DNA from: Sclerotinia nivalis
Lineage: Eukaryota; Ascomycota; Leotiomycetes; Helotiales; Sclerotiniaceae
Direction of reading: 5' to 3'
Length of the DNA stretch: 64,000 bases
NCBI GenBank assembly: GCA_029531795.1
Contig: JAPEIS010000006.1
Coordinates: 2,542,001 to 2,606,000, forward strand
Part shown: one piece after another, positions 1 to 10,900 of the stretch
How the letters are laid out: each line of letters opens with the position of its first letter
How positions within the stretch are numbered: position 1 is the stretch's first letter
Position numbers and translations under genes: made by a program
The notes under the pieces: generated by a model
Told to the model about the DNA's origin: nothing
The model's database searches: none
Seen by the model: only the letters and a program-made list of their open reading frames with translations

Positions 1-828
1 AGACTTCAAGGACGAAGCGATAACGCCGTCAAGAACTGGTGGAATGGAAGCATGAACCGAAGACGTCGTTTGGTTCTTCGTAGAAGAACTTCTTCCCATT
101 CACATTCCTTCAATGAGCAATCCGAAACACTTTCCTTCGCACGACCAGCTCATTCTTATTCTCATCCCACATCTCGCCACATCGATACCTTTTCATCACG
201 AAGAATCCACGCTCCCCTTCCATCTCCCTCAGTATCCGAAGCATCACGAGCAGAATCACTCGATGGTGCTCCTTCCTTAATCTCAGACACTGGATCCAAC
301 TTCTCCATCTCTCCTAGAGTAGCATCTTCACCTTCCCTCGAACTTCCACCTCTCTCCTCATTCGATCGTCTCGATGCACGAAGGCCATCTCTTCCACAAC
401 TACAATTCAGACCCAACACTTCACCTTACGCATCGGAATTCGAAGCACAATCGTTATGTCATCCTTCGCTAGAAAGAGAATCCTACTACACTCATGTACA
501 TTCCAACTCGATAAAATCTTCTCATGACAACAGAGGTCCAAGCGTTGCGAATATATCCGTGAATTATCCACACCGTCGCCCAGAGCAACAATACCCTGGT
601 CCCCTACCACCCTCTCCACCTCGCGACTCACATCATCAACATGAATATTATATCTCAGAGCGTGCACAGCAAGAAACTCCAAGGTCAGCGGTGCAACCAT
701 TAACTGCGCCGCCTAGCCCGCAACATATTCAATTGGCTCCAATCAGATCGATTAGTCCTTTGAACACTTACTCAAGAGAGGCGAAGGAGAGAGACACGAG
801 GATGCAACTTACGAGTCTTTTACTGTAA
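1..828 (+). CDS. flbD: FlbD-like Myb transcription factor, 3' part
   Basis: The gene enters from the left edge. The frame is open from base 1, so the methionine at 52 is internal. The first residues include GRSDNAVKNWWN and then MNRRRR, the recognition helix and basic tail of the second Myb repeat in FlbD proteins. In Aspergillus, FlbD is a nuclear DNA-binding regulator of the fluffy pathway that promotes conidiophore development. The remaining ~250 residues are a Ser/Pro/His-rich, low-complexity tail, probably disordered, ending in a short charged segment and RMQLTSLLL before TAA at 826-828. No intron is needed in the visible part. The first Myb repeat and the start lie outside the window. 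The assignment to FlbD rests on the Myb helix and tail; another two-repeat Myb protein of the same subfamily is the alternative. Confidence 0.85.
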   Translation, partial: RLQGRSDNAVKNWWNGSMNRRRRLVLRRRTSSHSHSFNEQSETLSFARPAHSYSHPTSRHIDTFSSRRIHAPLPSPSVSEASRAESLDGAPSLISDTGSNFSISPRVASSPSLELPPLSSFDRLDARRPSLPQLQFRPNTSPYASEFEAQSLCHPSLERESYYTHVHSNSIKSSHDNRGPSVANISVNYPHRRPEQQYPGPLPPSPPRDSHHQHEYYISERAQQETPRSAVQPLTAPPSPQHIQLAPIRSISPLNTYSREAKERDTRMQLTSLLL

Positions 829-3800
829 TCGAGTAGGATGATGGGAGTGAACGATAGATATTTCTTTTGTGTAAATCAAAAGTTACTGGTGGAAGGATGG
901 TACTTCAAAAAGAACCACAGCATCACTTTTTGTACGCAAGCGAGCGAACGCGTGCATTTCTCATTTGTCTAATACCTATACACGGTTGTATATCTTGTTT
1001 TTATAGTATAGTTATTGTTTTACTCTACTGTCTACAGTATGAATTGGGAGGCAGTTGTCACTTTTACGCATTTGTAGATACCCTGGATGGAATGAACGAT
1101 GAATGGATGATTGATAGGATAGGATAGGATAGTCATAAATAAACAATAATATATATAATCAAACAATACTATTACCATACTTTACTGGGTGCACAATTGA
1201 CTGTTGTCTTGCGAGATAGTGATTGAAAGCCTATAATCAAGTGAAGGGGAGTGAACCCTCAGGGTTGTTAGGACTTCTACATATTCAGTGACTCCAGATT
1301 AACTCACTCATTCCTCTCAGCTACATCCAAAGTACATCTTGTGGAACTACAAATTACACTAACTCACACGACCCCAGCAAACCTTGGGCGACGACGAAAA
1401 ATTCTTCAACTCAACTCGTATCATTGTATCATCTTCACCCTAACAATCAAGCAATCAAAGCATCAACATCTATCGCAAATCGAAAGTCAAAGCTCACCGC
1501 CGGCTCAAATCGGGCTCGTCGTCCGTCAATCCGTTCGCTATCAAGAAGCTGAAACCACGTCAATGCATCAATCAATGCATTTCTCCTTTCAAATCCACAA
1601 GTCCACTCACAGTATATCCACCACAAAAATTCATGACCAGATGTTCCTGTCGATCAAGCTTGAATTTGTTTCATTGGGGCCGTTCAAGTGCCAGTTTCTT
1701 GGTCGGTGTCAGTAGACAGTCTGCTCTTTTACTTGAAACCACAACGCATCAATGCATGTTCTCCATGATTCGGGGAAATACTGACATGACCAGATGTTCC
1801 TCTCATGGTAGTGAAACCGGCACCTGCATGGGAATGTCAGTGTCAAATTCAACAACTTACTAGTTTGATGAATGAAGGTGTGTCTTGCGGTGAGAGGTTA
1901 CCAGTCAATAGATCAGACTACCGTATGCCCAAGGACGAAATGACAATTCACGAACTACTGTAGCCCAAGTGAAGCAAGTTACAGGCCACCTACAGTTTCA
2001 TCCATTCATACATCGGAGAATTGACAAGTCAGTCACTTGGACATTTCAACATACATACATACTTCGCTATCACATACAGCAAGGTTCTGAATGAGCATAT
2101 GCAATGCTCGCCAAGGATGGAGTACTTGACCCCCAGCTTCGTCACTGCACCAAGCACCGAGTACACTGCACTGGCAATCCCCCATTACACTGGCAGAAGA
2201 CTTCACGCCTGGCCTCTGAGGTAAATTCTCGCAAATCCGGAAATCTTTGTATCCACTTAAAATAACCAAAGGTTTCACGACATCCATCTCCAATCATCGA
2301 TTCAGAGCTTCATCTTTTTCTGCATCCGACCCATTGCCGAACGCAACCTTCCCTACAGAAATGCACTTGGCAAACACCGAGTATAATCACACTCTGCTTA
2401 CAGTAGCTCCTCAAGGATTCCATTCATTGGACCATCCATCATTCATCATTCACCTCTCCAGCGTCTAATGTGCACTACACATCTACACAACTCACTCAAG
2501 CTGCAAGCATAAGTAGTACGCTGCAGCCCGTTTCGTTACCTGCAACCCGGTACAGTCGTAGACGATATTCTCGTTTACTGCAACCCAAACGGTGACACCG
2601 AGTACCTAGTGTACATTAGCTTCTTTCCTCAATACTACTCCCTTACTCCTTTAGCTCTGGCCACTGTTCACTCTGATGATGCCCTAACCCAAATATCATC
2701 GAGTAGAAAACCCACTTTCCACGAGGGACGACGGACGAGACAATAGAGTTGAAGATCTTGTTCAACGGGCGCGAGTCATTCCCTTGGCACTATTCCGAGT
2801 GCAGATGGTGGGATGCGGACGGTGCATCTTAAGGTTAGCGGTAGTGCGTGTATCTTTTCGCTAAAGCGAGGGTGGATGTACTCCATAGTTCGTGATTTGG
2901 CGTGTGCGTGCTTCGTTTATGTTGAAGTTGGGTTGGAGAAAATGAAACAGGAATGGAAATGGAAATGGAAATGAATAAATTATTCATGATGTCAATAACT
3001 ACTCATCAAAGAATCATGTGAGTTTGTAATGTTACAGGGAAATTACTCGAATTTTTGCTGTACACATACGAAATGAGTAATCATTTACATGCCTTGATTT
3101 TTTTTTATCTCGTTGTGATTATTCTGAATCTCCTCATACGTTGGATCTAAGCGCTAATGCACATCTATCTGTACCTACCAAGTGTAGAAACAGTTATATC
3201 CTCTTGGGCTTGCTAATTCTCAACTGCCACTACTCATGCATTGCATTTAGACCCCAAGTATAGAAGAAAAAATACTAAATATTAAAAAAAAAAGAAAAAA
3301 AAAAAAATTTCTCCTAAAAAAATCTCCTAAAAAAAATAAAAAGAACCGCGAAGCAAGCGCTCGCTAGCCCTAAAACATGATATCATGAGATCTAGAAATG
3401 ATGAAAGGCCTAGAAGTGTGAACGAGCTATGAAAGGGCTAGAACGCCTAAAATTTGTCACCGAGTATGAAGTGTCTGTTTTGCTAGCATTTACTTACTAT
3501 TGTGCTCAATGACTACTGTAGGTACATTACATTGCATACAGACAGACCTACATTTTGACAAACTGGCAAACTGTCAGTGGAGGTAGTCGTACGGCCAGAA
3601 AGCACATCACACTTTATCTATGTACGGTATCGCCACAATTATTTCTGTGGGTGCAAAGGTGGAGCGGGACAGACATTCGGCCGCAGGAAAACGATGTACG
3701 ATATACGACGTGCGCCATATTCTGGAGTATGGTATGCTGGCGGAAAACTGGATCTCGAACTCGGAGTCGAAGCTTGCGTGGTGGGGTGCGAGGTCTCGGG

Positions 3801-4679
3801 GATGTGGGTAGAAAACTTAATTTCAAACTTTAACTCTATGTTCAGAGTCATGGGGAAATTTGTAAGTGCGGGTCTTATAGGTCGGTCTTCGCGTATATTG
3901 GTATGATGAGGGGTGGGCAGGTGGATCTTGGATAGATGTAGATGGAGCGGTGGAGAGATAAGTAGATGGAGAAGATAGATGGAGCGGTGGAGAGATAAGT
4001 AGATGGAGAGAAAGGTAGATGAATAAATAAACCAAGGATGAATGAATATTTAAACCGGGATAGATGAATTAGGCATACCGATTCCATAATTCTACAATAG
4101 CAGAACATATAGATTATTAAAATAAATATACTCATGGTTTTATATGATATGATGCATGCAGATAAGTCCCCAGGAACTAGTAAACCTTATATCTACGGAT
4201 GATGCATCCGAGTCCTACAGTAGTTTACCGAGTTTTAAAGAAACTTTATATCGATTATCTTTCTTCATAAGGGTACCAGATCGAGTCTAGAATTTGCTCA
4301 GTAGTACGTAGACACGGGTATACTTTCCTCCGACTCCTCACAGACGCCTTCCTTCCGAAAACCAAATCCATCCATCCCCGTGATGCTCTTTGGATCCTTG
4401 AATGATCTGTGAAATTCAAAGCCCTCGAATCGTACAACACTAATCCTCCCTAGACAGTCGGCCAAAAACTCTTCCGGCGCTTAATATACTCTCGAATACC
4501 AGGTTTTTTTTTATACCTTGCGACTGGAATATAATACAAATATAATGCATACGTAGTCTTATGGTACCCCTCTTCTATCTTCTTCTGCCCCTCTTCACTC
4601 TTCTACCCCTCTCCTCCTCTCCCCCTAGAACAAAACAAAAACAAAAACAAAAACAAAAACATATTCCATGAACTCAGAA
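829..4679. other. Gene-poor stretch downstream of the Myb gene
   Basis: No convincing protein gene is visible in 3.8 kb. Open frames are short, overlapping and low in complexity. Seen here are a 17-nt direct repeat (1632-1648 and 1785-1801), an A-rich run around 3280-3345 followed by a GC-rich GCGAAGC-type patch at about 3348-3380, purine repeats at 3910-4020, and a (CAAAA)n tract just before the tRNA. The first part may be 3' UTR of the Myb gene. Confidence 0.5.
4631..4666. repeat. (CAAAA)n microsatellite
   Basis: Imperfect then regular 5-6 nt units of C plus A-run. On the minus strand this reads as repeated T-runs just 3' of the tRNA-Asp gene, so it can also serve as the RNA polymerase III terminator for it. 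Confidence 0.8.
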
Positions 4680-4765
4680 CTCTCTGACGGGGAGTCGAAC
4701 CCCGGTCTCCCGCGCATTGTCAGATGAATGACAAGCGGAAATCATGACCGTTAGACCATCAAAGA
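4680..4765 (-). tRNA. tRNA-Asp(GUC) with a 14-nt intron
   Basis: Read on the minus strand, all tRNA arms form. The 7-bp acceptor stem (TCTTTGA with TCAGAGA, one G-U pair) is followed by a D arm containing TGGTCTAACGG, a TCCGC/GCGGG anticodon stem and a CGGGG/CCCCG T stem with TTCGACT loop. The discriminator is G at 4680. The anticodon loop is TTGTCA then C, giving anticodon GUC. It is split after position 37 by an intron at 4715-4728, the canonical site. The intron contains TGACAA, which pairs perfectly with the anticodon segment TTGTCA, as expected for a pre-tRNA substrate of the splicing endonuclease. Mature length is 72 nt without CCA. T-runs follow on the 3' side. Confidence 0.9.
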
Positions 4766-5581
4766 TATTGGTTGATTTTGTTGTGGTGGGGAAATGTATC
4801 TTAGATTATGACCTGCGGAGCTGGTGGGGAGATTGTGTGATAGCTAGATAGTTAGATATTTAAGGAAGGAGTTTGCGATCTGGGTCGGGGATTGAAAGAG
4901 GAAGGTTGGAGGAAATGATGATAGGAGAGTCATTGAGGAAGAGGGGTAGGATTGGTATACGTATACTAACTAATACGTTTAAATCTAAATAACGGTAGAG
5001 ATATTAACCTTGAGAACTGCAAGCTTGACTTTAATCACTATACAAATAAACAATCAGATGACGAATTTAGAAATAACGGTATGCAATGAAGTAGTGTAGA
5101 TTTTTCTCATTAGCCAGTGAGATATCATATCTCCTCTTCTCTCCTCTCTCATCCCAACTAACTAACACCAATTCATCAACAACGGTACAGAGTACATCAC
5201 AGCAACCTAAAATAGATAGAACCATTAAACACACCATTTTCCTTATCTTTCCTTTCTTTTCCTTTCCTTTCCTTTCCACCTCTTCAAATCTACCTCAAAC
5301 CCAAAAATAGCAAAACTTCAACTGCCCACCTACCTAATAATATCATACTATGATAATTGTACAATCATCCCACCAACCCACCCATCCACCCACCCATCCA
5401 CCCCACTTTCCTCTCAAATTTTTTCACATCCACAACTTGGCAACTTACCCCTCACCTCTCAATCCACTCAACACCAATCACCCAACACACCAATCTCATC
5501 TCAATAATAATCCAAATCCGCGCACTGTCTCTAACAATAACAACAACTGAGGTTGTTCAAAGTCTCTTGTGATCAAGAGAT
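4766..5581. other. Intergenic, no gene seen
   Basis: Contains pyrimidine-rich minus-like tracts (about 5220-5290) and (CCCA)-type repeats near 5370-5400. No supported coding region. Confidence 0.5.
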
Positions 5582-5623
5582 ACTGATGGCAACGATGGAT
5601 TTTACCACTAAACCACAAACGCG
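5582..5623 (-). pseudogene. 5' half of a tRNA-Gly(GCC)-like gene
   Basis: The minus strand from 5623 reads GCGTTTG, then GTGGTTTAGTGGTAAAATCC and CATCGTTGCCA. These are the acceptor 5' strand, D arm and anticodon arm of eukaryotic tRNA-Gly with anticodon GCC. The expected 3' half (CGATG, variable loop, GGTTCGATTCC, acceptor complement) is not found in the next ~100 nt. It is therefore a truncated copy rather than a functional tRNA, unless an unusually long intron is present. Confidence 0.55.
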
Positions 5624-5733
5624 CGGGAGGATTAGTGGTTCAAAATTTAATGCGTTCCCCGTTCCACCTGCTTGAACGCATAAGGAGCGACCATCCCCCG
5701 CGTTCGATTCCTGGCGAATGCAAAGAATTTTTT
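5621..5733 (+). pseudogene. Divergent tRNA-Gly-like Pol III gene or pseudogene
   Basis: The plus strand has an A-box-like segment (GGATTAGTGGTTC) near 5629-5641 and a B-box-like GTTCGATTCC at 5702-5711. An anticodon-arm-like stem ATGCG/CGCAT encloses TTCCC, and a T6 run at 5728-5733 could end Pol III transcription. The extra loop length would require an intron of about 15 nt. However, the acceptor (GCGCGGG against CGAATGC) and T stems pair poorly. I read it as a degenerate or divergent Gly(CCC)-like tRNA sequence. It starts at almost the same base as the minus-strand tRNA-Gly half. Confidence 0.35.
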
Positions 5734-6841
5734 CTCATCACTTTTTGCTTGTTTACTTATCAAATGGTATCGAAAGAATGAATAATTCTTTTGTGGTTGA
5801 TTTTTAAATTTGTGGCCACTTTTCGATGAAGCGAGATTGATATATGTAAACCTCGCTCGCTCCCTTTTTTCATTCTTGATAAATTTCACAATCGGCTTTA
5901 CGAGTGCTGTAATTTATTTACTTTTATTACTTACGAATGAATGAATGAATGAGTATTTATTTTCTTTCGCACGGGATGAAAGTAATTATTTCGACGAGAG
6001 ATTCATCAAGGAGCTCTTATAGTTTAGGAGTCAGTTTGCTTGCCTTAGCCATGCGAGAAGCAGTGATAGTTATAGCTGCTCCCTTCGAATTCATCAATCT
6101 TTTTTTTCTTACATCGACCCTTTGGATATCGTGGATGAAAATCCGTACATCACATCACATCATACAAGTACCGTCCCGCTTTGGGGATAAAATGTGGCAA
6201 TGGTTCCTGAGGTCTTTTAGGATGTAATTATGACTGAAGCAATAAGTTAGCTGATATTGTGTACTAAGTCTAAGTCCAGGTCTGTGGATGGATGGCTCAT
6301 CATTGATTTCGATTGATTGATTGATAGCACAGCAATTTCGACTACTTTGGCAGTGCGATGTCTTCGTCAATATAATCTTCCAAAACAATTAGTATATAAT
6401 TTGGCGCATGGGGCGAAATTCTGCTCTGGGGATGGGAATGGGAATACTTGAGAATTAAAAAAACAGGCTAATATTCGAGAGAGGAGAGTAATAGCCATTA
6501 AAAGGACTAGAAATGAGGATCAAAATACAATAGATTTAACTTTATAAATTTCGCCGAATGCCCGCTCAATCAATCTTATAAAATAATTTTAAAAAAACTT
6601 ATATAAACATTCCTAAAATAAAAGTTACAAACTAATCGAATCCAAATTAATATTAGTCTTGAAATCTATAAAAGATTCACTATCCTCCAAAACCGTAATC
6701 AATGACACATAAAGAAGAGAGAAGATTAGTGAGTGAGGTTAGACGACGAAATTATTGTATTCTTCTTTCTATACGGGATTAATGAGGGATTTTTCCTTGT
6801 GAACTTGTATTTCGTATTTTAAATGAGGGAAAGGGAAAGGG

Positions 6842-6872
<31 letters not shown>

Positions 6873-7923
6873 GGATGGATGGATGGATGGATGGATGTAA
6901 TTTTCGGGGAGAGTGTAGATATTAGATAGAAATTAGAAGTGGTAATTATAAGGGTTTGTTCTTTTGTGTAGGTGTATAGGTAAGTGATTTAATCATATCA
7001 CATCTACTCATTCCAAGTCTTACTTCACGATAAATATAACATACGTCCAAATCAATATATTTATTGAATTAATTACTTCATTTCATTCTCGTTCATACAC
7101 TTCTATTTACCCACTCATGCCTCCCTCTCATTTGCCTTCTCCTCCCCCTCCCCCCCTCCCCCCCTCATTCCCCCTCCTCATCTTCTTCTCATTTCTCCCC
7201 AAGCTACTCCTCCCGCCAACACACTCAACTCCCCCACCCCAAAAACCCCCCAAAAACCTCGTATGCCCTCTGAATCCAGGTCACAGCCTTATGTCTTCCA
7301 ACAGAAGATCCAGCAGAGGTAAGGTTTTCCGCATAAAATGTATATGCGTTTTTCGTTTTCTTGGTTGAGCTCGTTTATGTTGTGTTGTCTCCGAGAGTTA
7401 AGGCTTCTTCCTTCCCTTTGTTCCCGCCTCTGTATATCCGCCCTTCTCTCCATTCACTCGAAACTGCCACTCCCATCTTCAAAATTACACCCATCCCTCC
7501 TTTCTCCAAGTCAAAAAGGTATCAAGAAATCCCTTCCGCATATAATATACAAAGAATATCCATCCCATTCATCCATGAAACGCCCAGATCAAAATCCACA
7601 ATTGATATTCACTATTCCTTCCTTCCTTCCACCCATGCCCTTTCCATCCATTTATATGCGTGCCGTCAAATATACTTCCTCTAATACATCGCTCGCTTGC
7701 TCATTGATATTTGTCGTTCGTCTGTCCCCCTATATACATTCATACATACAAAAGTATCCCACAGATATCATATCCCCCCAAACACACTTACAAAGAAAAG
7801 AATTAAGAAGCAATGCCAAAACTCGAAAAATGAAAAAGCAAAAGTGGTATCTCTAAAACCATCAACGACTGTCTCATCATGAACGCCTATTGTCACCTCT
7901 TTCTTCCTCTCTCCCCTCAAATT
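5734..7923. other. Intergenic and probable 3' UTR of the RhoGEF gene
   Basis: AT-rich, with a tetranucleotide microsatellite at 6841-6897 and C-rich pyrimidine tracts at about 7117-7260 and 7400-7920. Open frames on the plus strand across 7117-7880 are low-complexity pyrimidine runs and are not supported as genes. The right end probably contains the 3' UTR of the minus-strand RhoGEF. Confidence 0.5.
6841..6897. repeat. (GATA)n/(GGAT)n compound microsatellite
   Basis: About seven GATA units run directly into about six GGAT units. Confidence 0.9.
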
Positions 7924-10900
7924 TTATCTTCCCACAGCAACCAAACTGTATATCCAGCTTGCCTCGGGCACACTTCCTGCCTGTAAACACCACTTCCTCG
8001 TTCTCCCACTCACTCTCCCAATAGCTCCAACCATTCCAACCTCACCATTAGGCCCTACAACATCCTCCCATATATTACAAGTAACTCCCTTATTTCCAAT
8101 CATACTAAAACAATTCGCACCGAGTACAACATCTAATAACACCTCCACCTTCTCATCCGGATTCTCTGGTTTCATTGCTTTTCGCGTAACAAGAATACGA
8201 CGTTCGATGCCCTGATCTACAGCACAAGCTTGTCGCATACCCGGTGGTGGTTCTGTAACTGTTAATCTGGCATTTCCACAGTCTTGCCATTTGGATCGTG
8301 TTTCTAAGTAGTAGAGACGGATTTTGAGGTTATCCGAGGTTAAATTGACGCCCCCATATGATGTCGAGGTACCTGCCAAACTTGCGGGATGAGGTGTCCG
8401 AGGTGGAGTGAGGCCCGAGGAACTAGTGTAAAGACTTGATGGACTAGATCCACGTCCTGATTCTATAGAGGATTTTGCGATATTGAAAAATGAACTTCCG
8501 GTTAATCTCTTGAAAGATTCGGAAAGACGTGAAGTAGATGGGGAGCTACTTTGATCCGAGTTGACAACTGATGGTGCACGCGTTGATGCACGATAGCTCC
8601 TCTTACGGCCAAAGCTTAAGAAGCTGCGTTTCTTGCTGGCAACTGCAGTTTCGTAAGTTGCACCGCCATATGAGTTGAGTAGTCGTTCTTCTTCAAGCTT
8701 CTTATATGTTGGATTATTCATACGAGCCATGTGAATTGAATTATATAATTCAACACATGCAGGATTGTGCAAACTGTGATATCTGATTGTAGGGCTGCAT
8801 TTAACTCGAGAGTCAGTTGTCGGGGGAGAATGTATTTCGATATCGAGTGAATTGCTTTGCCTTAGTGTAACAACAGGTGTCAGTACCTGGCCAAGCAATG
8901 GCCGTTTGTCCTCTTTAGAGCTTGTGTCATCTGAACCTTCTACATCAGACTCTTGAATGGTTGAAAGTACTGCAGGGGAGGAATGTCTAGATGACATTTC
9001 ATATACTTCGATTAATCCCGGACGAATAATAATTGAACAAGATTTCGAATGTACATCATCCCAACGACCTTTAGCATTATTCCAAGTCGAGACAGTAGCA
9101 ACGTGTCTTCTAACATCTGTGTTGTCGACCTTGTGTACAATCGGAATTCGAGGTGTGGAGTTCACAGGTGCCAGAGTAACGTTTGGCAGACTATAAAGAG
9201 AGGTAGTAGGTGAAATAGCACGTCTACCATATATGCTTGGAGCGGGCTCTGCCTCTGGAAGATCAGCAGCTTCAAGTTCATCAAGTTCATCGAGTTCATC
9301 TTCATCAGAACTAGATGTTGACTCTTCTTCTTCTGTATCAGATTCTTCCGATGATGGATAGGAAATTTCAGAAACTTCTTCAGACACCTCAGATCTCTCC
9401 GATATATCGGATATATCAGAAGGTCGATATTCATGCTTTAGTGGAGAGGAAGTGCGTCGAGATCTTGAATTTGGTGCTGGGGGCTCAATAATCACTGGTT
9501 GCTTGAGACCGCTAGGAGACATCGATCTGTGGGCAGGAGGTGGTGGTGGAGCACTGTCTTCTTCAGTTTGTTCTGGGCTGCCAGATCGTGTAGATGTTTC
9601 CTGAGAATCTATTGTATCATATGATTGACGTCGAATCTTATCTTTTGTGGTAGAAGTGCTATCAATTGAAGCAGCAGAGCTTGTTTTGCGAACTTTCGGG
9701 ATATAAGGTAGTTCTTCGGATGGCGTGAGAGGTCGGCGAGATGTCTTGCCTGGTGTAGATGCTCGACTTCCAAATTCCTCAAAGTCATCATTTTCTCTGC
9801 TTTCATCGTCCGAGTTATCAAGCGTAAGTTGACTTGACAGAGGTGAACTTGGTGTAGATCGGGTACGGGTATGAGAATGATGCCTTGATGATTTGGAACG
9901 TCTCATGTGTGATTGACCAGTTATCTCGTCAAGAGATACGTCTCGATGTCTTCGTGATGGGGATGACGTTTCTTTGCGATCTATCTTCAGGGGCGCTGGA
10001 ATTTCGACAGACGACATAGTAGAAAAGGTTGTAGATCGTGGTCTTTCCTTCGAATGATGTTTTCTTCTTCTTCTGCGAGCACCAATTGGCAACTCGTTAT
10101 CATCAGGATCGCCTGCCTCACTTATCTCGGATGGATCCAGAGACATCATCGATACTGCATCTGTGTTATCTAGTATAGAGCTCAAAATCGGTTGAGGCAT
10201 TGGGACGGAGCCTAACATTTCAATCCACTCGGCTGCGGTATCAGGCTCAGCACCCTTAAGAAGCAGACTCTCTCGCCATTCTATGGGTCTTTGTATACCA
10301 CGGATCATGACTACCACCTCACCAGGTTTCTCACCAGCGCAAGCGGATATAAAATCTCTGTTAATGGGAGGAAATAGTAAGTAGCGATGTGTAGCCTCCG
10401 GCGTGATCTCTGATGCACAGACCAGAACATCTCCTGGGTCGATTTCGTCTGAAAGATTATCCCGGAGTATCAACTCTACACGGCACTCAATCCGTTGGCC
10501 ATTAGAGTGTGGAAAATCAAGATCGAAGAAATCTTTAGCCGAGACTTGTCTGGTACGGTCGATATGAGCATCCTCAACTGGAGCTAGTGTTTGAGGATTA
10601 CGAGCTCGAGTTGCATCAGTATTGTTGGCATAGAGATCCTCGAGTCTAGCATGTTCTTCTTTAACACGGCGGCGGGCCGTTTCTTGCAAATCTTCAAATG
10701 TTTTCAACGCTTTGCCTGAGAGCTCTGAATGGTTGAGTTTGTCAAGGCCCTATAATGAGTTAGGATACAGCCAATAAAAATTACCTAAAGAAAAAGTGAT
10801 AAGAGGATCGAAAGACAAACCTTTGTTAACTTAGCAAGATATTTTATTCTCACGAGGGGTCTCTTGAGTAAGAAAGCAACATCCACACGTTCACCATTCG

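Noticed and set aside
3555..4035. Several overlapping short frames on both strands
   Set aside because: All frames are open by chance over simple repeats and none has protein-like composition or splice partners.
7338..7882. 172-residue and nested plus-strand frames
   Set aside because: Pyrimidine-rich low-complexity translation over the probable 3' UTR of the RhoGEF gene.
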